Notes: generated by a model not told the origin, from the sequence alone. DNA of 64,000 nucleotides from Roseibium sp. MMSF_3544 (GCF_030732845.1 NZ_JASHKA010000007.1:124001-188000), one strand, 5' to 3'; counted from the first letter of the stretch, positions 34,436 through 43,477 are shown. A program made the numbers and translations.

Positions 34436-34612
34436 AACTCTGCCTCATCGACTACACGCAATTGGAGAGCCGGTCTTTTGCCTCGGCAAGTCGAACGGAG
34501 CTTCCTCTTACGCGTTGCTCATCGTGAGAACATGTGCTTACGATCAAGAGCGAGCAGCTTTGATTGATCAAAGCCGTCGTCCTTGGTTTCCCCAATCTGA
34601 AAGACGTGAGAG

Positions 34613-35239
34613 ATGATCGATACCGCCACGCTGATTGCCTATGTCACCATCGTTCTCGGCTTCGTGTTCATTCCCGGACCGGCAACGCTTTTGACCGTGG
34701 CGCGGGCGACCGGTTCCGGAACACGCGTCGGGATCGCGACCGGGGCGGGAATTGCGGCCGGAGACGTTGTGCACACATTCATGGCGATTGTCGGCGTGTC
34801 CGCGATCATCGCGACATCGGCGGTGCTGTTCAGTCTGATCAAGTATCTGGGTGCGGCCTATCTGATCTATCTCGGGCTCGTCGCCATTTTCGACAAGACG
34901 CCATTGGATCTTGCGCGCGGCAGCAAGCCGATCACCGCGGCAAAAGCCTTCAACCAGGCCATCATCGCGGAAGTGCTGAACCCGAAGACGGCCCTGTTCT
35001 TCCTGGCGTTTCTGCCGCAGTTCGTGAAACCGGAAAACGGGTCGGTGATGCTGCAGCTGACCACTCTCGGCGTAATCTTCGTTCTGCTTGGGCTTTTGAG
35101 CACCGTGGTCTTTGCAGTGGGAGCAGGCAGCCTCGGCAATTTTCTGCGCCGGCATCCGGCTGTGGTGAGATGGCAGGGCAAGGTCGTCGGCAGCATCTAT
35201 TGTGCGCTCGGTGCGCGGCTGGCGCTGCAGGAGCGGTGA
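34613..35239 (+). CDS. LysE/RhtB-family amino-acid exporter
   Basis: A 208-residue membrane protein with five to six hydrophobic segments and family motifs GFVFIPGPATLLTVARATGS near residue 15 and AEVLNPKTALFFLAFLPQFV near 115. It exports amino acids or related small solutes. With the next two genes it occupies the place between terminase and tail genes where a podovirus normally has portal and capsid genes. The 177 bp before it (34436-34612) hold no gene. Confidence 0.9.
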   Translation: MIDTATLIAYVTIVLGFVFIPGPATLLTVARATGSGTRVGIATGAGIAAGDVVHTFMAIVGVSAIIATSAVLFSLIKYLGAAYLIYLGLVAIFDKTPLDLARGSKPITAAKAFNQAIIAEVLNPKTALFFLAFLPQFVKPENGSVMLQLTTLGVIFVLLGLLSTVVFAVGAGSLGNFLRRHPAVVRWQGKVVGSIYCALGARLALQER

Positions 35240-35287
35240 CAGCCTGTCGTCCGGGTGTTGCAGTGATACCCGATAACGGCGCCTGTG

Positions 35288-36181
35288 ATGCATGCCAACG
35301 AGATCATTTCCGATGAAGCCGTCGCCGCGCGCCTGATTGAGGAGCAGGTGCCGGCTCTTGCCGGTTTGCCGGTGCGCCGGGTGGAAAGCTCCGGCACGGA
35401 CAATGCCCTTTACCGTATCGGCGACGACCACGTGATTCGGTTGCCAAGACGGCCGGAAGCGGTGCCGCTGCTCACCAAGGAAATAACCTGGTTGCCATTG
35501 TTCAAGGCGCTTCCGTTGGAGGTGCCGAGACTTGTTGCCGCCGGCCGGCCGTCAGGCATCTTTGGACATGCGTTCGGCGTTTTTCGCTGGATTTCGGGAG
35601 TGCCTGCGTCGAACGAGGCGATCGGGAACATGAACGCGGCAGCCAGGGATCTTGCCGGGTTCTTAAGAAGTTTGCGCGCGATCGAGACCGCCGGCGCGCC
35701 ACAGGCCGGGGATTGCAATCACCATCGCGGCGTTGTGCTTGAAGAGTTAGACGATAAGACGAGACGCTCCATTCACGTTCTCACCGACGAGATCGATGTT
35801 GCGCAAGCATTGTCGCTTTGGCAAGACGCCTGTTCGGTGCCCTTCGAAGGGCCGGGATCCTGGCTGCACGGCGATCTGAAGGCTGACAATCTGCTGGCAC
35901 GGAACGGCAGGTTGCGTGCCGTGATCGATTGGGGCCTGTGCGCGGTGGGTGATCCGTCAGCCGACTATTGCGCTGCGTGGTCTTTCGTGTCACCGGAGGC
36001 GCAAAGCGTCTTTCGCGAGACGGCCGAAATCTCGGACACAGCCTGGCTTCGCGCAAAGGGATGGGCGCTTTACGGCGCCGTGATCGCGCTCAGCTACTAT
36101 CGCGGCGGCAAGAACGAGCCTCAGTGCCGGCAAAGCCGTCAAACGCTGAGCCGGCTGGGGCTCCTGCGGGGTACGATCTGA
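35288..36181 (+). CDS. Aminoglycoside phosphotransferase (APH)-family kinase
   Basis: A 297-residue small-molecule kinase fold. The catalytic loop WLHGDLKADNLLARNGRLRA and the metal-binding IDWG near residue 220 are intact; the N-lobe shows VESSGTDNALYRIGDDHVIR. ATG 35288 is preferred to the GTG just upstream. Members phosphorylate aminoglycosides, macrolides or metabolites; this clade is generally chromosomal and its substrate is unknown. It is not a typical phage gene and forms part of the cargo in the 34.6-36.8 kb interval. Confidence 0.88.
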   Translation: MHANEIISDEAVAARLIEEQVPALAGLPVRRVESSGTDNALYRIGDDHVIRLPRRPEAVPLLTKEITWLPLFKALPLEVPRLVAAGRPSGIFGHAFGVFRWISGVPASNEAIGNMNAAARDLAGFLRSLRAIETAGAPQAGDCNHHRGVVLEELDDKTRRSIHVLTDEIDVAQALSLWQDACSVPFEGPGSWLHGDLKADNLLARNGRLRAVIDWGLCAVGDPSADYCAAWSFVSPEAQSVFRETAEISDTAWLRAKGWALYGAVIALSYYRGGKNEPQCRQSRQTLSRLGLLRGTI

Positions 36182-36200
36182 TTGTGCAGGAGGCCGGCGC

Positions 36201-36767
36201 TCAATAGCTGTCCGTTGCCGTATCAAGGAGAATGTAGATGCCGGCGGCGATCATGACGAATGGCGACAGTTTTTCAAAGAACCGCTGAACTTTCCGGTTT
36301 TGGCCCAGGCTCCTGGCAAGCAGGGTTCCGGCGGTAACCAGTCCGGCAACGGCAACCAAGGCACCCAGGAGCACGTGCCGGTCGAGAACTGCAGCCGTGT
36401 CGGCAAAGAACGCGGCCATCAGGATGAATGTGTCGGCGCTGAGGGCAATGAAAATGACCGCCGCACTGAAGACCGAATGCGCTGGTTTTGACGTATCCGC
36501 GCCCAAACCGTCGCGCGACATGTTTTTCCAGACTTCCCATATGCCGAGGCAGAGCGGCACCAAACCGAGATAGCCAAGCGCATGCGGTGTCAGAACAGTC
36601 ACCCCGGCGCCGGCGACATATGCGCCCGTTACCACAAGCACCTGGGCGCCGAGAAAGCCGATCAGGGCCTGGCGATACCTGCCGGAGGTGGCGATCGCAA
36701 AGAAGGCGAAGAGACCGTCAATATTGGTCAGCGCATAGGCGAGCGCAATGGAAAGGGCAAAGATCAT
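36201..36767 (-). CDS. CadD/LysE-type cation or small-solute transporter
   Basis: A 188-residue membrane protein with five to six hydrophobic segments, resembling cadmium-resistance transporter CadD and the wider LysE superfamily (ALTNIDGLFAFFAIATSG, IALSADTFILMAAFFADTA). ATG 36767 was chosen because the transmembrane domain starts there; the upstream extension in frame is polar and low in resemblance. It is leftward, converging on the kinase gene, thus in its own unit. Substrate unknown. Confidence 0.75.
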   Translation of the reverse strand: MIFALSIALAYALTNIDGLFAFFAIATSGRYRQALIGFLGAQVLVVTGAYVAGAGVTVLTPHALGYLGLVPLCLGIWEVWKNMSRDGLGADTSKPAHSVFSAAVIFIALSADTFILMAAFFADTAAVLDRHVLLGALVAVAGLVTAGTLLARSLGQNRKVQRFFEKLSPFVMIAAGIYILLDTATDSY

Positions 36768-36942
36768 TTGCTGTTTGCTGTAGGCGGTGAGAGGCGGAAA
36801 GACAATTGGAATTCGGCCTCCGTTCAACCGATTTCGGCACTTCAAACAAAACCACACGCGAACGAGATTGTTTTTGCGCTCGTTGCGCGCAACGGAAAAG
36901 CGCCGGAGGCTGTTGTTTCTATTCAGAAATTTTGACGTTCTT

Positions 36943-37038
36943 GTCTGAGTATGGGTTTCAGACAACCGCGCCTGATGGACGCTTCGTCAAAACGGAGCTA
37001 AAATAGGCTTCATCACGGTACATTGGGAAAGTGCGGCC
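36943..37038 (+). repeat. ~96-bp direct repeat, copy 2
   Basis: Same orientation as copy 1 (30366-30461), with 59 of 64 matches over the last 64 bases (36975-37038). Its 5' part holds an inverted repeat (GTCTGA at 36943, TCAGAC at 36958-36963). It lies in the 381-bp gene-free stretch 36768-37148, about 110 bp before the first gene of the tail block. Nothing else was recognised in that stretch apart from the region upstream of the CadD-like gene. Confidence 0.75.
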
Positions 37039-37148
37039 AGGATCGCACGACATAGGAGAGCAGCTTCTTCTGAGCTGCGCGCGCGGTTACGCGCGCATTG
37101 GTTGCATTGCAGAACAATTCATGAACATATTGCGGCGGCAAGGCAGGA

Positions 37149-37628
37149 ATGGTTCTGATGGCAGATTTTGAAGATATCACCGGTTGGCAGGATGAACTGG
37201 AAGCGTTTGAAAAGACGGAAGAGGGACGGGCCTTTTTTGCCGGGAACAAGCGCTATCGCGGCCGCAAGATGCCTTATGAAAACGTGGTGCAGATGGTTGA
37301 TCTGATCTTCGCGGACGAAGAACTGCATGAGGCTTTGAAGAAAGGGATTTGGTGGACCGCATACACAGAAGAGCACGACCTGGAACCCCATCAGGAAGAG
37401 TTCTGGGAACTGAATCCGATTGAAGCTCACGACACGCTCATTGCGTTTAAGCGCTGGTATCTGATGAAAGCACCAGTTCCATTCGACGATAGCAACCTGA
37501 TCGTTGCGATATGGTTGGCCACCGATATCGAGGAAGGAAAGCTAACGTCTTTGAGAATCGGACAGGCCAAGGATTTCATCAAGGAGCATTATCCACTTTA
37601 TGTCGCCTTTTCGGGGGAGACGAAATGA
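37149..37628 (+). CDS. Hypothetical acidic protein ahead of the large 823-aa protein
   Basis: A 159-residue soluble, acidic protein rich in Glu and Trp (DFEDITGWQDELEAFEKTEE, IWWTAYTEEHDLEPHQEEFW). No family recognised. ATG 37149 or 37158 could be the start; AAGG lies 5 bases before the first. Its stop overlaps the next start as ATGA, so the pair is co-translated. In size and pairing it could be a chaperone or immunity-type partner of the following large protein, but no residue evidence supports this. The region is visibly less G+C-rich than the following structural genes. Confidence 0.65.
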   Translation: MVLMADFEDITGWQDELEAFEKTEEGRAFFAGNKRYRGRKMPYENVVQMVDLIFADEELHEALKKGIWWTAYTEEHDLEPHQEEFWELNPIEAHDTLIAFKRWYLMKAPVPFDDSNLIVAIWLATDIEEGKLTSLRIGQAKDFIKEHYPLYVAFSGETK

Positions 37629-40096
37629 TGGAGACGATTGTTGCCATAGACGCCTCCGAGGTCGGCCCGATCATGAAATATCTCGGGCTGGACGGATTGA
37701 TCACCATCGCAAAGCGGGGCGATCATTTTTTTTACAGCAAGGACTTTGAAGTTGAGCTGGAGCGGTCAGGCTTTTTGAAGTCTCCAAACGGCAAGCTTTT
37801 TGAGGCCTGGATCAAGAAGCAGAGGAACCCTCCGAAAGGCTATACGCCAGATGTCAGCATTGCGGAAATCGATGATGTGCTGATCGATGAAATGGACGAT
37901 TATGATCCCAACCAGAAAAGAAAGACGAAAAAAGGCGGGTATGAAACCTGGGACATGTCGATCCGCAAACGGATGGCCCTTCATCCGCAGTTTGATTATG
38001 AAATAATTTCCCGGGAGAAGGACTTTTACGAAAACAAGAACCGGAACAATTTTGATCCTGTCACTCGCAAGCACGCCAAGATCGTAGATGTCCCGTTCCG
38101 CTATACGACCATGAAAAAGTTGATGGCGGTGATGGTGGTTCATCCTGATCTCAATCTAACGAGAGAACAATACGAGAACATCAGGGATAATTGGCGCACG
38201 GCGTTTGGTGAGACCAAGGGTCGCGACCAGGGTTTTTTGTACTTTCCGCCAACCTATGAAGAGGCGTTGCGGCAACGGGCGTTTCGCTCAAAACCGCGCG
38301 GAGAAACATTTGGCCTCAGCAGCCAAGCCAACGCCCGCCTTGGCGTTGCACCGGTTGACCAGGGATCTGCTGTGCCCCTGTCTCCGTCAGGTGCACCTCT
38401 CAAGGGTCAGCTCGACGGTCTGACGGGAAGCCAGAGCGGCGGTGAGATTGGAGGTCGGATCGATCCGGAGGCCGGTCTCAGCGGCAAGGCGAGCGGATCA
38501 CTCCAGGAAGGGCCAAGCATCGGCCGGCGGTTCATGACCATGCTGCGCAAAGGCGCGCCCGTCGTCGTTCTCGGACTGGCGATCCCGCCGGTGTTCTCGG
38601 CAGTCAGGGCGCGTGCTGAAGAGCGGAACATTCCGTTTGACCAGGCTGCGCGTGAACTGGGTCTGGAATTCGGTGAAGAAGAGTTCAAGGACCTGGCTGC
38701 CGAAGCCGGTGTCGACCTTGCGATTACGTTCACGCCAATCGGACCGCTGAAAAAGGCCTGGGATGTTCTGGGCAATATCGACGACATCGTCTCGCTGATG
38801 CGGCTTTACGGTGACGCCTATCCGGATAACGAAACGATCCAGCAGATGGCGGCCCTTGCCGATGAGGTCGCCGATTCTGCAGCGCTGGCCGCCTATGTGG
38901 ACGGGCGCGACGCCCTGACCGGGGCGGTCGGCGGGGCCATCGACTTCGTGTTCGGCAGTGCTTCGAGCGAAGAAGAGACCGCCGAGGCGATCGGCAAGCT
39001 GCGCGGCGCGATCCGCGAGGGCAGCGCGGAGCTGGACGAAGCCGTGTCCCAAGGTGCGACGGCGGAAGAGCTATCCGATCTTCTGATCAGGCAAGCTGAA
39101 GAGAGCGCTCCGGCACCACTGGTTGCTCCGGACTTCCGCAATCCGGACCTTTCGCCCGAGCGTGTCCTAGAGGGCGAAGCACCGCTGTCGGATGTCGAGC
39201 AGCTGCCGGGGTCCGATCCGATCCTGCCATCGGCTCTGTTGCCTGAAGCTGGCGCCGGTGCGGTTGACGAGGTGCGGGCACCGGTGGAGCGGGCTGTGGA
39301 GCCGGGCGAAGACCGGTTTGCCCGCAAGACGTCCTACGACACCTATCGCAAGCTGGGCCGGACGCCGGAAGAAGAGAAAGAAGCGCTGGCCCATTTTGAA
39401 GACCTGCGCAGGGAAAGCTATCTCGACACCGGCAACCTTTACATGGCCGAGGAGATCGCGGTGGCGCTCTTCAAGCTGCAGTGGGACCGCTCCGCCTTTG
39501 CTGCCGATGACGGCACGGTGATGAAATACCCGGTTGAGAAGGCTTACACCGACCCGGAAGGGGACGGCCACGGGTATGTGCGGGCAGATGTCGAGACGCT
39601 CTTGAAGAGGGAAGGTATCCAGGCGCGGCGGTGGTATCTGGAGCCGAACGGCAAGACGGCATCGGACCGGGCACGGGGGATCATGGACCGGGACGGCTAT
39701 GGCCCGCGCATGACGCTGAGCTATGACGATGAGGCCGGCCAGCGGCATGTGTTGACGGACGCATTCCAGGCGCATGTGAACGTGGCCCGCCAGCGCCGGC
39801 GGGCCGAGCTCGAGCGCGAGGACCGGGAGCGCGCCAAGCAATATGGCATCGACTGGCCGGAGACGCGCGACATGAAACCGTTCGAGGTGGCAAGAACCAG
39901 GCTGCTGCACGCAGCCACCCTGCCGGAGCTGCGCCAGCAGCCCACTGACAAGATGGCGGTCGACGCAAGACCGGTGCCTGTGGAGCGAAACGAGACACTA
40001 CCCCCGGAACCTTCGGCAACACAAAGCCTCGCGGGATCCGGTCCCAAAAAACAGGGCGGCGAAAGCCGCCCTTTTCTTTTTTCGAAAGGAATTTGA
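37625..40096 (+). CDS. Large hypothetical protein of the tail block, mosaic composition
   Basis: An 823-residue protein from ATG 37625 (ATGA overlap). Residues 1-220 are charged and relatively A/T-rich in DNA (sampled 60-base lines 37-53% G+C by hand count). Then come a Gly/Ser-rich linker, a hydrophobic segment near residue 315 (APVVVLGLAIPPVFSAV), a helical Ala/Glu-rich middle and a charged C-terminal half (GHGYVRADVETLLKREGIQA) encoded by sequence of up to 73% G+C. It does not resemble portal, capsid or known toxins. The position suggests a virion-associated or internal protein, perhaps a DNA- or membrane-acting cargo. Its last ~14 codons run through a terminator hairpin (40054-40082), hinting that the original stop was further upstream. 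Confidence 0.6.
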   Translation: MMETIVAIDASEVGPIMKYLGLDGLITIAKRGDHFFYSKDFEVELERSGFLKSPNGKLFEAWIKKQRNPPKGYTPDVSIAEIDDVLIDEMDDYDPNQKRKTKKGGYETWDMSIRKRMALHPQFDYEIISREKDFYENKNRNNFDPVTRKHAKIVDVPFRYTTMKKLMAVMVVHPDLNLTREQYENIRDNWRTAFGETKGRDQGFLYFPPTYEEALRQRAFRSKPRGETFGLSSQANARLGVAPVDQGSAVPLSPSGAPLKGQLDGLTGSQSGGEIGGRIDPEAGLSGKASGSLQEGPSIGRRFMTMLRKGAPVVVLGLAIPPVFSAVRARAEERNIPFDQAARELGLEFGEEEFKDLAAEAGVDLAITFTPIGPLKKAWDVLGNIDDIVSLMRLYGDAYPDNETIQQMAALADEVADSAALAAYVDGRDALTGAVGGAIDFVFGSASSEEETAEAIGKLRGAIREGSAELDEAVSQGATAEELSDLLIRQAEESAPAPLVAPDFRNPDLSPERVLEGEAPLSDVEQLPGSDPILPSALLPEAGAGAVDEVRAPVERAVEPGEDRFARKTSYDTYRKLGRTPEEEKEALAHFEDLRRESYLDTGNLYMAEEIAVALFKLQWDRSAFAADDGTVMKYPVEKAYTDPEGDGHGYVRADVETLLKREGIQARRWYLEPNGKTASDRARGIMDRDGYGPRMTLSYDDEAGQRHVLTDAFQAHVNVARQRRRAELEREDRERAKQYGIDWPETRDMKPFEVARTRLLHAATLPELRQQPTDKMAVDARPVPVERNETLPPEPSATQSLAGSGPKKQGGESRPFLFSKGI
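40054..40082 (+). terminator. Rho-independent terminator inside the end of the 823-aa gene
   Basis: A perfect 7-bp stem GGGCGGC (40054-40060) / GCCGCCC (40065-40071), loop GAAA, then TTTTCTTTTTT. It is a textbook terminator located before the stop codon at 40094-40096, so the C-terminal residues of the protein are encoded by terminator DNA. Confidence 0.85.
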
Positions 40097-40097
40097 C

Positions 40098-40436
40098 ATG
40101 GATGAGATCATCATGCGCCGGTTGCGGCACCTGCAGCGACTTGAAGAAAATCACGAGAAAGACTTTCTTGAGCGGAACGGTTCCGGGAAATCGGACGATG
40201 CGCTTCAGAGCAAAGACTTGTCCAATGTCGTTTCAGCGGACTGGAACCGGAAGCGCAAGCAGAAAGCGCTGTCCGCCGGCGGTAAACCTTTGCCGAACAA
40301 CTGGCGCAGAGAACACTGGAAAACCCTTCAGTCCATGGCGGCGGATTATGCTGGTGTCGAAGCCCGCAAAAAGGAAGAAGCCCTGAGCGCGCTTGAAGCT
40401 TATGAAGCCGGCTTCACCCAGCCGCCGGCTGCCTGA
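40098..40436 (+). CDS. Small basic hypothetical protein of the tail block
   Basis: A 112-residue, highly charged, mostly helical protein (IIMRRLRHLQRLEENHEKDF; NWRREHWKTLQSMAADYAGV). An AAAGGA site lies 8 bases before the ATG. No family recognised. It is one base behind the 823-aa gene and 23 bp ahead of the tail adaptor gene. It could be a scaffold-like or head-closure helper by position only. Confidence 0.65.
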   Translation: MDEIIMRRLRHLQRLEENHEKDFLERNGSGKSDDALQSKDLSNVVSADWNRKRKQKALSAGGKPLPNNWRREHWKTLQSMAADYAGVEARKKEEALSALEAYEAGFTQPPAA

Positions 40437-40459
40437 TCAAACCAAAAAAGGCCTTTTCA

Positions 40460-41047
40460 ATGTCCGGCACCGTACACACATCCGTGGAGATGGCGAACCT
40501 GGCGCTCGCGCATCTGAAGGAAGCGCCAATCCGCGATTTCGATTATTCCTCGGTTGCTTCCCGCTGGTTCAAGAACCACTACGCAGCCCACCTGGACGCC
40601 TATCTGGCGCAACATGACTGGGATTTTGCGACGGCTCTTGTCAAGCTGCCCGCTGAAAGCGTCAGTCCTCCGTTCCGCTGGCAATACCAGTATCAAAAGC
40701 CGGCCGATTGCCTGCGAATTCCGCAACAGACCTTTGAGGGAAACCCGGACGGCAATGTCATCGCCTTTGAAGTGATCGGGGAGAAGATCCTGACGGATCA
40801 TGAAGCGCCTTTTCCCCTGCGCTACATAAGACGCGTAACCCGGGAGACGGAGTTCCCACCGCTGTTCGTACATGGGTTTTCGCAGTTTCTGGCAGCCAGC
40901 GCTGCGCATGTGATTACGGGAAAGAACAGCCGCGCCGAAGCCTTGCGTCAGGCTGCGCTGGAAACATTTCAACAAGCCGGCAGCCATGATGCCACCCAAG
41001 GCACGCCGCTGCCCATGGTCGATCTGGAAATCATTACGGACAGATGA
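40460..41047 (+). CDS. T7 gp11-like tail tubular protein A / head-tail adaptor
   Basis: A 195-residue protein with the adaptor pattern VEMANLALAHLKEAPIRDFD, then YLAQHDWDFATALVKL (the HPWNFA-like signature) and PPFRWQYQYQKPADCLRIPQ (the PxDCLRI signature). In podoviruses this dodecameric ring joins the portal to the tail nozzle. Its gene overlaps the nozzle gene by 4 bp (ATGA), as in related phages. Its presence without a portal gene in the window is odd. Confidence 0.85.
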   Translation: MSGTVHTSVEMANLALAHLKEAPIRDFDYSSVASRWFKNHYAAHLDAYLAQHDWDFATALVKLPAESVSPPFRWQYQYQKPADCLRIPQQTFEGNPDGNVIAFEVIGEKILTDHEAPFPLRYIRRVTRETEFPPLFVHGFSQFLAASAAHVITGKNSRAEALRQAALETFQQAGSHDATQGTPLPMVDLEIITDR

Positions 41048-43476
41048 GCTATCACCTGCAAGCAACTTTCAGCCGGGGGGAACTGGACCCCGAGCTGATT
41101 TACCGTGCCGATCTGGAGTTTTTCCGGTCCTCGCTCGCCGAATGCCGGAACTTCGTCACGCTCAAACGTGGCGGCCTGCGCCGCCGCGGCGGCACCAAAT
41201 TCATTGCCGAACTGAAGGACAGTGCGAGCGGCGGCTGGCTGATCCCGTTCGAGTTCGGTAACGGACAGTACTACATGCTTGAATTCGGGGATTTCTATTT
41301 CCGGGTTTACACCAACGCGGGCAGGGTGGGCACCGTCGAGGTCGCGACGCCTTACGCAAAATCGGTTCTGGCCAATCTGAAATTCGTTCAGTCAACCGAC
41401 ACGCTGTTCATTGCCGGGGGCGGTGTTGCGCCGCAGGCCCTGAAGCGGCTCGGCGAAACCTCCTGGACGATCGAAGCCATGGCGTTCGAAGACGGGCCGT
41501 TTCTGGACGTCAACATTTCGCCGACAAACCTGACGCCGGCGGAGACGGGCAATCCTGTCCCGGACATGACGTCGAACACGGCGCCGAGCGGTGCGGTGAG
41601 TGCGTCCAATGGCTCTTCGTCCGCCTGGCAGGTTTTCAACCGGTCCCCCGGGAAAGTGGTCCTATCCAGCGGTTCAACAGGCTGGGTGCAGTACCAGTTT
41701 CCCGCCGCCGTCGTCATTGACGCCTACATGCTGCAAGCGCCAAGCGACAACAGCCAGAACGACGACATGCCCTGGCAATGGAACATCGAGGCGTCCAATG
41801 ACGGCGCCAGCTGGACCATTCTCGACTCGCAGGACGGGCAAGACACCTGGGCCTCAAGCGAATGGCGGGACTATGCCTTTTACAACGAGACAGCCTTTAG
41901 CCATTACCGGCTGAGCTTCACGCAAGGGGGAGGCGCCAACTCAGACAATTCGGCCATCGGCCAGCTCGTCTTTCACCAGTCCGGTGCCACGCAGACACCG
42001 TTCGACCTGACCGCATCGGATGTCACCGGCATCAATGGCGGAACCGGCTTTCAGGCGTCCGACACCGGCCGGCATATCCGTTTGCGCGGGTCCGACGGTT
42101 TCTGGCGGTGGCTCAAGGTTACGTCGGTCACGTCAACCACTGCAGTCAAGGTGCAGGTCTTCGGTCAGACGCTTCCGGACACCTCCTCGCAAAGCATCTG
42201 GCGCCTGGGAGCGTGGTCGCCAACGACCGGCTGGCCCGAGACAGTCGGCTGGCACAAGAACCGGCTGGCGTTCGCCGGAACGAGCGAGGAACCGCAAAAA
42301 ATCTGGGAAAGTCAAACGGAGGACTTCAACAACTTTTCCGTTTCCCATGTGTTGCAGGCCTCCGATGCCGTGACCGCCGGAATTCTGTCTGGACAGGTTA
42401 ACCGCATCCAGTGGCTGGTTGACGACAACGACCTCATTATCGGCACAACACGAGCCGTTCGATCGTTGGGCAAGGCAACCGTGCAGGACCCATACGGGCC
42501 GGAAAATGTCGAACAAAGTCCCGACACCAACTTCGGTGCAAACGCGATTGCGCCAATCAAGGTTGGGTCGGTGCTGTTTTACTTCGGCCCCTATGGCACG
42601 GACATGCGGGAAATGGCCTATGACCTGAGCGCTGACGGGCGGATTTCGCAATCGGTCAGCGAAGTGCAATCGCATTTGTTCCGGAACGGGATTTCCGGCG
42701 CCTGCTACCAGCAATATCCCGACAGTATCATCTGGGCATGGGATGCCAGCGGGACCGCGATCGGGTTCACCTACGAGCGGCAGCAGCAGGTCTATGGCAT
42801 GCACCGGCATGACTTTGGTGGTGTGGTCGAATGCATGGCGGATCTGACCGGTGCCAACTCCGACGAGGTCTGGATGATCATAAAGCGGACGATCAACGGG
42901 CAGGTCCGGCGTTATATCGAGATCATGCAAAGACCGTTTCTGGGCGGCCAGATCGAGGATGCCTGGCATCTGGATTGCGCGGCCCGTTACAGCGGTGCTG
43001 CCGTCAATTCGCTTTCCGGCCTTTCGCATCTGGAAGGCATGGCGGTTGTCCTTTACGCAGACGGAACAGATTACCCGGCAACGGTTGCGGGCGGGCAGGT
43101 GAGCCTGCCGAACGGCCGCACGGCCGGCAACATCCTGATCGGGCTGGATGTCAAGGCGCAGGCGAAAACGCTGCCCTTTCCCATCAATGCGCAGGATGGT
43201 TCTGCCATGGGTCGAAAGACCCGTATCGACGACTGCAGAACGGCGGTGTTTGAGACCGGAACGCTGAAGGCCGGGTCGGACAACACTTATCTGGACGAGC
43301 TGATTTTTTATGAAGCGGGCGACAGCTACGGCGAACCGGCCCCATTGCGCACCGGTGTGCTCGACCAGGTCATCGAAACACGCTGGGAAGACGGCGGGCA
43401 GCTCAGTCTGGAAGCGTCCGGCGGCAAGCCGTGCACAATTCTCGCGGTTAATTTTGGAAGAGATTCGGAGCCATAA
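41044..43476 (+). CDS. T7 gp12-like tail tubular protein B (nozzle) with discoidin-like insert
   Basis: An 810-residue protein close in size to T7 gp12 (794). The opening YHLQATFSRGELDPELIYRA and RNFVTLKRGGLRRRGGTKFI is typical of podoviral nozzle proteins. Later blocks PETVGWHKNRLAFAGTSEEP and GPYGTDMREMAYDLSADGRI are the nozzle-propeller motifs. Residues about 190-320 look like an inserted discoidin/F5-8C-type sugar-binding domain (VIDAYMLQAPSDN, WNIEASNDGASWTILDSQDG, FSHYRLSFTQGG). It forms the tail tube tip through which DNA leaves. The reading frame is intact. Confidence 0.87.
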   Translation: MSYHLQATFSRGELDPELIYRADLEFFRSSLAECRNFVTLKRGGLRRRGGTKFIAELKDSASGGWLIPFEFGNGQYYMLEFGDFYFRVYTNAGRVGTVEVATPYAKSVLANLKFVQSTDTLFIAGGGVAPQALKRLGETSWTIEAMAFEDGPFLDVNISPTNLTPAETGNPVPDMTSNTAPSGAVSASNGSSSAWQVFNRSPGKVVLSSGSTGWVQYQFPAAVVIDAYMLQAPSDNSQNDDMPWQWNIEASNDGASWTILDSQDGQDTWASSEWRDYAFYNETAFSHYRLSFTQGGGANSDNSAIGQLVFHQSGATQTPFDLTASDVTGINGGTGFQASDTGRHIRLRGSDGFWRWLKVTSVTSTTAVKVQVFGQTLPDTSSQSIWRLGAWSPTTGWPETVGWHKNRLAFAGTSEEPQKIWESQTEDFNNFSVSHVLQASDAVTAGILSGQVNRIQWLVDDNDLIIGTTRAVRSLGKATVQDPYGPENVEQSPDTNFGANAIAPIKVGSVLFYFGPYGTDMREMAYDLSADGRISQSVSEVQSHLFRNGISGACYQQYPDSIIWAWDASGTAIGFTYERQQQVYGMHRHDFGGVVECMADLTGANSDEVWMIIKRTINGQVRRYIEIMQRPFLGGQIEDAWHLDCAARYSGAAVNSLSGLSHLEGMAVVLYADGTDYPATVAGGQVSLPNGRTAGNILIGLDVKAQAKTLPFPINAQDGSAMGRKTRIDDCRTAVFETGTLKAGSDNTYLDELIFYEAGDSYGEPAPLRTGVLDQVIETRWEDGGQLSLEASGGKPCTILAVNFGRDSEP

Positions 43477-43477
43477 C

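Noticed and set aside
36768-36965. N-terminal extension of the CadD-like transporter
   Set aside because: The added residues are polar and unlike the family; ATG 36767 begins the first membrane helix.
37625-40096. Idea that the 823-aa protein is the missing portal or capsid
   Set aside because: No portal or HK97/T7 capsid pattern, a composition break in the middle, and a low-complexity linker unlike head proteins.
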